Source of the DNA: Treponema sp.
GTDB taxonomy: Bacteria > Spirochaetota > Spirochaetia > Treponematales > Treponemataceae
DNA: 64,000 nucleotides
Direction of reading: 5' to 3'
Assembly: GCA_016286365.1 (NCBI GenBank)
Contig: JAEESN010000004.1
Span: forward strand, 1-64,000
The notes below the pieces were generated by a model, which ran no database searches, was not told the DNA's origin, and worked only from the letters and a program-made list of their open reading frames with translations. A program made the position numbers and the translations under genes. Shown in pieces: positions 8,517 to 14,778 of this stretch (its first letter is position 1; each line of letters begins with the position of its first letter).

Positions 8517-9263
8517 TTATTTCCGGCTCTCGTTAAAACAGATTTGTGCAGTTTCGTTATCACCAAGGCGTTCATATTCTTCGCCCATCTTCTGTAAAAA
8601 GAAGCGGTCATTTGCCTTACCAAGATTTAAATCCAGGGCACGTTCATAAACATCAAGGGCAAGTTCATCGGGAATAACGCGGTCTATATTTTTTTTAAGG
8701 ATGTTCAGAGTAAAGTCGATAACTTCGGGGAAGAAGATATAAAAATACTGATAGCTGTATTCCATTTTGATTATCTGTTCCAGAAGAAGAAATGCGTCGT
8801 AATATTCACTTCGGATTACAAGCTCTTCTGCAAGGATGTATCCGTAATCCATAAAGTCTTCACGGGTGAACCATTTTTTTAAAGAAAAATCAGAATGATT
8901 CATCTGCATCTTTTTAAATTCTGCAACCGCCTCATCTTCCTTCTGATGCATGAGCGTAAAGAAAATCAGTTTAGCCCTGCTCTCTTCATCATCACGCTCG
9001 GAAAGCCATTTATAATAATCAAAGGAGTCGTATTGTCTGTTCTGCTTTTTAAATCTTAAGATAAATGATTCATCAAAAATTGAACGCTGCCTTGCATCCG
9101 ATAAACCCCTGTATGCCTTTACAACTTCATCAAATTTATCTTTTTGAGAAACATCGCCGGTAAGGTCAGGATGAAGGTCTTTTACCTTTTTACGATAAGC
9201 TTTTTTAATTTCGGAAAGTGTGGCATTCTCTCGGACACCAAGCACTTCATAAAAATCTTTCAT
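8517..9263 (-). CDS. J-domain protein with helical C-terminal region
   Basis: The first ~65 residues form a J domain (FYEVLGVRENATLSEIKKAY, then the essential HPD in LHPDLTGD), the module that stimulates the ATPase of DnaK. The rest, about 180 residues, has no zinc finger or DnaJ C-terminal domain; it is helical and acidic and ends in a TPR-like piece (LGDNETAQICFNES). It is therefore a specialised (type III) J protein that brings DnaK to a particular client, which is not evident. The gene precedes map in the same direction with a 125-base gap. No clear Shine-Dalgarno is visible before the ATG. Confidence 0.85.
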   Translation of the reverse strand: MKDFYEVLGVRENATLSEIKKAYRKKVKDLHPDLTGDVSQKDKFDEVVKAYRGLSDARQRSIFDESFILRFKKQNRQYDSFDYYKWLSERDDEESRAKLIFFTLMHQKEDEAVAEFKKMQMNHSDFSLKKWFTREDFMDYGYILAEELVIRSEYYDAFLLLEQIIKMEYSYQYFYIFFPEVIDFTLNILKKNIDRVIPDELALDVYERALDLNLGKANDRFFLQKMGEEYERLGDNETAQICFNESRK

Positions 9264-9350
9264 TTTAAAACACTAAAATCAGCCGGGTACGAGCAGAATG
9301 CACTATCCAGCTGATTTTCAATTAAAGTTTAAGAAACTTGTAATCTGTAA

Positions 9351-9815
9351 TTACTCTGAAGCAGGTAAAGTTTCTGGAAGAGTAAGTCCAGAGAAATCAA
9401 GAGTAGGAAGATCAAGATTACCAGTTGAAGCTGAATCAGTTGAAGTTCCTTCTGCTGCCGGAGCTGCTTCTTCCGAAGATTCTGATTCATTCCACCAGTT
9501 CTGTGGAACAGATGTCTGTTCTTCTTCTGTTGCTTCTACAGCATTAGATTTTTCGATATTCTGAATGATTGATTCTGTTGTTCCCTTTTTATTAATAAAA
9601 GCAAGAGCGATTGCCAAACTGAAAAACAGGAATGCAAAAACACCGGTTGCCTTTGTAAGAACGCTTGCTGAATGTGAACCAAATGCAGCTGTTCCTCTTC
9701 CACCAAGGAGGCCACCCATTCCGTTTTCACCGTCATCCTGGATAATTACTAAAAGGATGAGTAAAACGCTAACGATTATAAAAAAAACTAAAAGAACAAT
9801 ACCTAAAGTACTCAT
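9351..9815 (-). CDS. secG: preprotein translocase subunit SecG
   Basis: A 154-residue inner-membrane protein of the SecYEG channel. The first membrane segment is residues ~5-25 (GIVLLVFFIIVSVLLILLVI), then the conserved QDDGENGMGGLLGG loop, then a second segment at ~57-74. An acidic Ser/Glu/Ala-rich tail of about 75 residues follows, longer than in E. coli SecG (110 residues) and without a recognised domain. A GGAGAAA ribosome site precedes the ATG. The leader and start codon of this gene have a divergent inverted copy beyond the adjacent hairpin (10021-10128). Confidence 0.93.
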   Translation of the reverse strand: MSTLGIVLLVFFIIVSVLLILLVIIQDDGENGMGGLLGGRGTAAFGSHSASVLTKATGVFAFLFFSLAIALAFINKKGTTESIIQNIEKSNAVEATEEEQTSVPQNWWNESESSEEAAPAAEGTSTDSASTGNLDLPTLDFSGLTLPETLPASE

Positions 9816-9921
9816 TTTTCTTTTTCTCCAAATATTAAATCATATAAGTGTATCTATATTAATGAAAATAGGCAATTTCGTCAATGGAAGTAGGATACAT
9901 GCATTTAAATATAAAAAAAGC
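9808..9921. repeat. secG leader forming the left arm of a long inverted duplication
   Basis: Read on the minus strand, 9921 to 9808 begins GCTTTTTTTATATTT and goes through ACTTCCATTG, GATACACTT and GAGAAAAAGAAAAATGAGT, the last piece being the secG ribosome site and start. The same blocks occur in the same order on the plus strand at 10021-10128 and again at 10262-10367, with small gaps. The two arms therefore form a long imperfect inverted repeat around the hairpin centred near 9966. Confidence 0.75.
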
Positions 9922-10381
9922 TTCCACTGCGCATTCCATAAAGTCCGGGCTAAGGGTAGCGCCGCTTGTAGTGCTAGCTCGCCCAGACCTTAGATGGACT
10001 TTATGGCCTGCTCCGTTCACGCTTTTTTTATATTTGCTGCGTGTTATAACTTCCATTGCGGCATTACACTGTTTCTTTTTTGGATACATTTGTTTTATAG
10101 AGAAAAAGAAAATGAGTGGGGGGCGTGAAAAGGAGGCGTGCGTTTAAATATAAAAAAAGGCTTCCACTGCACATCACAGAAGGTCCTAGGCTAAGGGTAG
10201 TGCCGCTTGTAGTGCTAGCTCGCCCAAACCTTAGATGGACCTTCTGCGCTGTTCCGTTCACGCCTTTTTTTATATTTGCTGCATGTGTAAAATTTCCATT
10301 GCGGCATTACACTGTTTTTTTTAGATACACTTGTTTTATAGAGAAAAAGAAAATGAGTGGGGGGCGTAAAAAGGAGGCGTG
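9904..10381 (+). repeat. two tandem 239-base units, each with a long covarying hairpin
   Basis: The unit beginning at 9904 recurs at 10143. Each unit has an outer stem (9907-9921 with 10021-10035; 10146-10161 with 10262-10277), an inner stem (9936-9946 with 9996-10006; 10177-10186 with 10237-10246), then CTAAGG/CCTTAG and a conserved centre containing GCCGCTTGTAGTGCTAGCTC. The stems differ between units but stay paired: 9939 T to G with A to C on the other side, 9942 A to G with T to C, and one inserted G-C pair in the outer stem. Each unit ends with a stretch resembling the secG ribosome site and start. No protein-coding gene is credible in the 743-base gap 9816-10558. Confidence 0.85.
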
Positions 10382-10408
10382 GAAAAAAATATGATGGGAT
10401 TGGGAAGG

Positions 10409-10446
10409 AAAAAAAACTCAGGGGCAAGCGAAAAGGCAGGCCCCTG
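10409..10446 (-). terminator. rho-independent terminator of tpiA
   Basis: On the minus strand the stem CAGGGGC (10446-10440) pairs with GCCCCTG (10425-10419), a 14-base loop lies between, and AG plus a T8 run follows (10416-10409). It sits 113 bases after the tpiA stop, beyond the duplicated tpiA end. Confidence 0.8.
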
Positions 10447-10580
10447 CAAAACGGGTAGTTATAATACACAAATAGGTACACAGGCTGCGATTGGCCCTAG
10501 GATTGCGAGCGGGCGAGCAATCACGCAGCCTGCCGTTTTGCCCCTGCAAAACGGGTGGTTATAATACACAAATAGGTACA
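10441..10580. repeat. 40-base direct repeat of the tpiA 3' end around a 60-base palindromic insert
   Basis: Bases 10441-10480 and 10541-10580 are identical except for one base (10457 A, 10557 G). The second copy holds the last seven codons and stop of tpiA plus the start of its terminator stem; the first is a non-coding duplicate. The 60 bases between them (10481-10540) contain an imperfect palindrome, CAGGCTGCGATTG at 10481-10493 with CAATCACGCAGCCTG at 10518-10532, and CCGTTTTG that pairs with CAAAACGG of the first repeat. Confidence 0.85.
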
Positions 10581-11308
10581 AATGTTTCGGCTTTCAAACT
10601 TGCGCCGCCGATGAGGCCACCGTCGATATCAGGCTGGGCGAGAAGTTCTGGGGCATTTGATGCTTTCATTGAGCCACCATACTGGATGATTACTTCGTCT
10701 GCAACTTTCTGGTTGTAGAGTTTTGCAATGTATCCACGGATGAACTTGTGGATTGCCTGAGCGTCATCTGGAGTAGCTGTTTTACCAGTACCGATAGCCC
10801 AAACCGGTTCGTAAGCGATTGTTACTTTCTTCATCTGTTCTTCTGTAACACCAGCAAGACCTGCGGAAAGCTGGAATGCACAAACCTGTTCAGCTTCTCC
10901 GGCTTCTCTTTCTGAAAGAAGTTCACCGATACAAAGATCTACTTCGAGTCCAGAAGCGAGTGCTTTACGAACCTTTTTGTTGATAAGTTCATCAGATTCA
11001 CCGATTTCGTGACGGCGTTCTGAGTGACCAAGGATTACGCATCCGCATCCGATATCTTTAAGCATTTCGCATGAAACTTCACCTGTGTGAGCTCCATTAT
11101 CTGTAGCAGCACAATCCTGAGCTGCAAGAATGATGTTTGAACCTTTTACAACCTGTGCAACTGCATCAAGATATACAAAAGGAACACCAATCATATATTT
11201 GTTTGTTTTACCTTTTAACTGTTCAACAAGGTCTTTTGCCAAAGCTACTGCTTCTGCCTTGTTTGTATTCATCTTCCAGTTTCCGGCGATATAATGTGTA
11301 CGTGACAT
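10559..11308 (-). CDS. tpiA: triosephosphate isomerase
   Basis: A 249-residue TIM-barrel enzyme that interconverts glyceraldehyde-3-phosphate and dihydroxyacetone phosphate in glycolysis. Active-site residues are present: Lys in AGNWKMN, His in ILGHSERR, Glu in AYEPVWAIGTG, and the phosphate-binding GGSMKASN and DGGLIGGASLK. An AAGGAG site precedes the ATG. The last seven codons lie in the 40-base direct repeat described separately, and the terminator lies beyond the extra copy. pgk is 2 kb away in the same direction but is a separate unit. Confidence 0.97.
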   Translation of the reverse strand: MSRTHYIAGNWKMNTNKAEAVALAKDLVEQLKGKTNKYMIGVPFVYLDAVAQVVKGSNIILAAQDCAATDNGAHTGEVSCEMLKDIGCGCVILGHSERRHEIGESDELINKKVRKALASGLEVDLCIGELLSEREAGEAEQVCAFQLSAGLAGVTEEQMKKVTIAYEPVWAIGTGKTATPDDAQAIHKFIRGYIAKLYNQKVADEVIIQYGGSMKASNAPELLAQPDIDGGLIGGASLKAETFVPICVL

Positions 11309-11426
11309 AATTCTATGACTCCTTAATAAAATCTAATCACAATATTATTAAAAAAACAAAGAATAGTTAATAGGTAAACGACTGGAATTTTTTCTGATTT
11401 TTTTTAAAATTTTTTGATTTTTTTTC

Positions 11427-11457
11427 TTGCATTATCACAAAAGCGTGTTATTATAAA
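11427..11457 (+). promoter_or_regulatory. promoter of orphan ncRNA
   Basis: TTGCAT (11427-11432) and TATTAT (11449-11454) are 16 bases apart; an overlapping TATAAA (11452-11457) is an alternative -10. The expected +1 is 11461-11464, just where the first stem of the predicted RNA begins. It points away from tpiA. Confidence 0.55.
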
Positions 11458-11460
11458 GTT

Positions 11461-11662
11461 GTAGCAAGGAACGAGATGAGGACGTAAACCGGCTACTTGA
11501 CGGGAGGCAATATGCAATTTCCGACAAAAATAATTAGCGTGTCGACGCTATAATACGCGAGACAACACAGCATCCAGTGGCTTACAACTGGGACATTTAT
11601 AGTGCCAGTCATTCGCTGACTGATAGCACATTACAGGGCACCGAACAAGGTGCCTTTTTTTT
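11461..11662 (+). ncRNA. structured ncRNA of unknown family
   Basis: A ~200-base transcript is predicted in the 405-base gap between tpiA and cysK, opposite in direction to both. It has a promoter, no convincing reading frame, several hairpins and a strong terminator. Stems seen: GTAGC 11461-11465 with GCTAC 11492-11496; CGC/GCG with flanking GTGTC/GAC pairing around 11539-11567; CCAGT with ACTGG (about 11574-11591); GTGCCAGTCA 11602-11611 with TGACTG and GCAC 11617-11629 around a TTCGC loop. It does not show the hallmarks of tmRNA, the SRP RNA tetraloop domain or RNase P. A 6S-like RNA cannot be excluded. Function unknown; the absence of a downstream gene on this strand argues against a cis riboswitch. 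Confidence 0.6.
11637..11662 (+). terminator. rho-independent terminator of the ncRNA
   Basis: GGCACC (11637-11642) pairs with GGTGCC (11649-11654) across GAACAA, followed by a T8 run. The minus strand lacks a T run after the stem, so it acts on plus-strand transcripts. Confidence 0.85.
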
Positions 11663-11713
11663 GTCCAAAACGGATTTCTGAAATTTGTGATTCTGCCAAC
11701 CGATTCAAACTGA

Positions 11714-12655
11714 TTAAAACTCAACGTCTTCGTCAAAAAGAGGAGTACTAAAGTATCTTTCTGCTGTATCGGGTAAAACAGTTACGACAGTTTTTCCAGG
11801 ACCAAGAGCCTTTGCAAGTTCTAAAGCAGCAGCAACATTTGTTCCCGAAGAAATACCACACATGATTCCTTCTTTTCTTGCAAGATCACGACTTGTCTTG
11901 ATTGCCTGAGCATCTGTTACGATAAAAATATCATCATAAATTTCACGGTTTAAAATCGGAGGGATGAGTCCGTCTCCAATTCCCATCTGAAGATGAGTAC
12001 CGACAGAGCCACCACTCAATAAAGCAGCATGAGCCGGTTCAACAGCCCAGATTGTGATTTCCGGATTTTTTTCTTTAAGAACTTCGCCGATTCCCGTAAG
12101 AGTTCCACCTGTTCCGATTCCAGAACAAAAACCGTCTATAGGACAATCAGCATCTTCGAGGATTTCGATAGCAGTTGATTTTCTCTGGATTTCAGGATTT
12201 GCTGGATTTTCAAACTGCTGCGGAATATAAACATGAGGATCCATGTGCTGCATATAAAAAGCAGTATCAATACATTCCTGAATACATTTACCTATGTCTC
12301 CGTTATCGTGGATGAGTTTAACTTCGGCACCATAATGCTTAACGATTTTTCTGCGTTCTTCGCTTACACTGTCTGGCATGATGATGATTGTTTTATAACC
12401 ACGAACCGCTCCAACCAGAGCAAGCCCGATTCCCTGATTTCCGCTTGTCGGTTCAACAATGACAGAATTTTTATCAAGGAGGCCTTTCTTTTCTGCTTCG
12501 ATAATCATGTTGTAAGCAGTACGAGTTTTGATTGAACCACCAACGTTGAGTCCTTCGAATTTTACAAGGACGCGAGCCATGTCGGGGGTAACCATTTTTT
12601 GAAGTTGAATAAGAGGAGTATGTCCAATCGCATCAAGAATGTTGTTATAGATCAT
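11714..12655 (-). CDS. cysK: cysteine synthase A (O-acetylserine sulfhydrylase)
   Basis: A 313-residue PLP enzyme that makes cysteine from O-acetylserine and sulfide. The PLP lysine is in GGSIKTRTA, the substrate loop is PTSGNQGIGLA, and the phosphate loop is GIGTGGTLTGIG. Length and motifs fit CysK/CysM; the usual loop in CysK proteins is GNTG, here GNQG. No Shine-Dalgarno is present; a TATACT box ends six bases ahead of the ATG on the minus strand, so a leaderless mRNA is likely. A large hairpin lies immediately upstream of this promoter. Confidence 0.95.
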   Translation of the reverse strand: MIYNNILDAIGHTPLIQLQKMVTPDMARVLVKFEGLNVGGSIKTRTAYNMIIEAEKKGLLDKNSVIVEPTSGNQGIGLALVGAVRGYKTIIIMPDSVSEERRKIVKHYGAEVKLIHDNGDIGKCIQECIDTAFYMQHMDPHVYIPQQFENPANPEIQRKSTAIEILEDADCPIDGFCSGIGTGGTLTGIGEVLKEKNPEITIWAVEPAHAALLSGGSVGTHLQMGIGDGLIPPILNREIYDDIFIVTDAQAIKTSRDLARKEGIMCGISSGTNVAAALELAKALGPGKTVVTVLPDTAERYFSTPLFDEDVEF

Positions 12656-12661
12656 GTGGAT

Positions 12662-12667
12662 AGTATA
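12662..12667 (-). promoter_or_regulatory. cysK -10 box (leaderless arrangement)
   Basis: TATACT on the minus strand (12667-12662) is separated from the cysK ATG by six bases (12661-12656). No ribosome-binding site fits between them and no strong -35 is seen. Confidence 0.5.
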
Positions 12668-12697
12668 TATCTTTTTGGATATTTATTAAATATATCT

Positions 12698-12783
12698 TGA
12701 GGGCGAGGCCTTCCGTTGGAAAACATAGAGGGCAACTAAAAACACGTTGCCCTCCATGTTTTCCAAATCCGGCTTCGCCCTCA
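12698..12783. repeat. long hairpin with TAAAAACAC loop
   Basis: Three perfect stem blocks, TGAGGGCGA (12698-12706 with 12775-12783), TTGGAAAACAT (12716-12726 with 12756-12766) and GAGGGCAAC (12728-12736 with 12746-12754), close on the nine-base loop TAAAAACAC (12737-12745). The loop is the reverse complement of the loop at 13327-13335, where the stems are different. It lies between cysK and the tandem repeats. Confidence 0.85.
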
Positions 12784-12824
12784 CATTACTTCACCAAAAA
12801 AGAATAAAAATACATCCTTTCTTA

Positions 12825-13170
12825 GATCTATAACAACTTCTCGATCTTCCGCGTGGGGGGGGACGTGCAAACTGGAAAAAAACACGGTGACCTCCCCTAT
12901 TTTCTACTCCGGTCTCACCCTCAAGATAATCTCATCTGTAAAAAATATAAAACATCCTTCTTGATCTATAACAACCGTCTCGATCTCCCGCGTGGAGGAG
13001 ACGTGCAAATTAAAAAACACGTTGCCCCACGTGATTTACTACTCCACCCTACCCCTCAAGATAATCTCATCTGAAAAAATATAAAACATCCCTTCCCTGA
13101 TCTATAACAACCGTCTCGATCTCCCGCGTGAAGGGGATGTGGGAACTAAAAAAAACACATTGCAACACGT
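12825..13170. repeat. three direct repeats of 136-138 bases containing degenerate hairpins
   Basis: GATCTATAACAAC occurs at 12825, 12963 and 13099, each followed by CTCGATCT(T/C)CCGCGTG, a G-rich stretch, then a degenerate form of the hairpin core (for example ACGTGCAAATT, AAAAAACAC, GTTGCCCCACGT in the middle unit) and, in the first two, CTCAAGATAATCTCATCTG. The third unit is cut short. The region 12656-13401 (746 bases) otherwise holds no credible gene. Confidence 0.8.
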
Positions 13171-13287
13171 GAAAGAGACATGGATAATTTGGAAAAACGA
13201 TGTTTCCCAAAAATGCATCCCTCCCTGCGAGCCCTCCCCCTCGGGACAGTTGCAGCGAATTATTTTTTTCACACTGCAAATACCGTG

Positions 13288-13375
13288 AACAGACTGTGTT
13301 CGGAGTAAAAAAATGAGGGGGTCAACGTGTTTTTAGTTGACCCCCTCATTTTTTTACGGGAGAACACAGTCTGTT
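13288..13375. terminator. very stable hairpin, likely bidirectional terminator of pgk, same loop family
   Basis: A 22-base perfect stem (13305-13326 with 13336-13357) and an outer 14-base stem (13288-13301 with 13362-13375) enclose the loop GTGTTTTTA (13327-13335). The inner stem carries CAT7AC on the 3' side of both strands, so on either strand a GC-rich stem is followed by a T7 run. It lies 26 bases beyond the pgk stop. Loop and adjacent CAAC/GTTG pairs match the hairpin at 12698-12783 in inverted orientation. Confidence 0.75.
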
Positions 13376-13401
13376 ATATGATATAACATCTGTGAAAAAA
13401 A

Positions 13402-14673
13402 TTATTTTGTTGCAAGGATTGCTATGCCCGGCAATGTCTTTCCTTCAAGAAGTTCAAGTGATGCACCACCACCAGTAGAAACGTGGCTCATCTTAGAAGC
13501 GAGGTTGAACTTGTTTACGGCGGCAACTGAATCTCCACCACCTACAACTGTCATTGCACCTCTGCCTGTTGCTTCTGCTACGAGTTTTGCAACAGTTTCT
13601 GTTCCCTTAGCAAATGCATCGAATTCGAATACTCCAACAGGACCATTCCATACGATTGATTTTGCTTCGGAAATTGCTTTCTTGTATTCTTCTACAGTTT
13701 TTGGACCAACATCCATAGCCATTACATCAGCTGGGATATCGATTCCGTCTACAGCAACTGGTTTTGCATCAGCAGAGAATTCTGCAGCAGCAACGTGGTC
13801 TACAGGAAGAAGAATCTTAACTCCCTTAGCTTCTGCTTCAGAAAGGAGTTTTTTAGCAGTATCGATAAAATCATCTTCTACAAGTGATTTACCAACGCTG
13901 TGTCCCTGTGCCTTTAAGAATGTATATGCCATACCACCACCGATTACGAGGTAAGCAGCATTTTTCAAAAGTGATTCAAGAACGGCAATCTTAGAAGAAA
14001 CCTTAGCTCCACCAATAATTGCAACCATTGGTTTTGGAGGGTTTGTTACCATTGGTTCAAGATACTTAACTTCTTTTTCCATTAAGAATCCGCCAACTGG
14101 CTGTGTGCTCATGAATTTAGCGATTGTAGCTGTAGAAGCCTGATCACGATGAGCTGTACCGAAAGCATCGTTTACAAAGATATCTCCGTATGTTGCAAGT
14201 TCTTTTGCCATTGATTCGCGTTCTGCATCGTCCTTAGAAGTTTCTTCTTTGTGGAAGCGAACGTTTTCGAGCATTGCTACTCCGCCTTCTGGAAGAGCAT
14301 CAATTGCTGATTTTGCACCGAGTGCATCTGGAATAAATGTAACATCCTTTCCAAGTTTTTCTGAAAAATATTTTACTACAGGAGCCATGCGGTTTTTACC
14401 GTTGATGAACTTTTCTGCATCAGCATCTGTCCATGTTTTACCAGCTTTTTCAGCTTTTTCCTGAGCCTTTTTAACATCCTTTTTAGGATCTCCAAGATGG
14501 CTCATCAAAACTAATGAACGTGGATTCTGTTCAAGAATGTACTTGATTGTTGGAAGTGCAGCCATGATACGTGTATCATCCTGAACAACTCCGTCCTTCA
14601 TAGGAACGTTAAAATCAACGCGCATAATAATGCGTTTACCTTTAAGATCTACATCTTTTACTGTCTTGATCAT
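13402..14673 (-). CDS. pgk: phosphoglycerate kinase
   Basis: A 423-residue glycolytic kinase that moves the acyl phosphate of 1,3-bisphosphoglycerate to ADP. Recognisable parts: [40 protein letters not shown], and the nucleotide site WNGPVGVFE and GGGDSVAAV. It is slightly longer than the usual 390-415 residues because of a Lys-rich insertion at about residues 63-90 between SHLGDP and the MAPVVKYF helix. AGGAG precedes the ATG, and the leader has a small CGCAG/CTGCG hairpin. The downstream stable hairpin probably terminates its transcript. Confidence 0.97.
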   Translation of the reverse strand: MIKTVKDVDLKGKRIIMRVDFNVPMKDGVVQDDTRIMAALPTIKYILEQNPRSLVLMSHLGDPKKDVKKAQEKAEKAGKTWTDADAEKFINGKNRMAPVVKYFSEKLGKDVTFIPDALGAKSAIDALPEGGVAMLENVRFHKEETSKDDAERESMAKELATYGDIFVNDAFGTAHRDQASTATIAKFMSTQPVGGFLMEKEVKYLEPMVTNPPKPMVAIIGGAKVSSKIAVLESLLKNAAYLVIGGGMAYTFLKAQGHSVGKSLVEDDFIDTAKKLLSEAEAKGVKILLPVDHVAAAEFSADAKPVAVDGIDIPADVMAMDVGPKTVEEYKKAISEAKSIVWNGPVGVFEFDAFAKGTETVAKLVAEATGRGAMTVVGGGDSVAAVNKFNLASKMSHVSTGGGASLELLEGKTLPGIAILATK

Positions 14674-14778
14674 TTATAACTCCTGATATATTTCCCGCAG
14701 AATAAAGACTGCGTTATCTATAGAATAATTGCTTAAAATATACTATGTTTTATAAGCAAATTCAACAATCAAAATCCC

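Noticed and set aside
8480-8519. ATGCATTC direct repeats (8480 and 8500) just past the J-domain gene, with a possible 18-codon peptide frame
   Set aside because: Similarity fades after eight bases and the peptide has no ribosome site; too little to support a feature.
9884-10481. Several open frames of 65-92 codons on both strands across the tandem hairpins
   Set aside because: They are frames through repeated palindromic DNA, mirror each other on both strands, and have no ribosome site or protein-like composition.
11461-11662. tmRNA, SRP RNA or RNase P RNA
   Set aside because: No tRNA-like 3' CCA end or tag frame, no SRP tetraloop domain, no RNase P conserved core. 6S RNA could neither be shown nor excluded.
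12825-13170. Possible CRISPR array
   Set aside because: Only three units, with a 136-138-base period, similarity running through the whole unit, no short repeat with unique spacers, and no cas genes nearby.
9904-13375. Integron attC-like sites or cassette array
   Set aside because: The hairpins lack paired RYYYAAC and GTTRRRY cores at their ends, no integrase gene is present, and the intervening genes are housekeeping genes in one direction.
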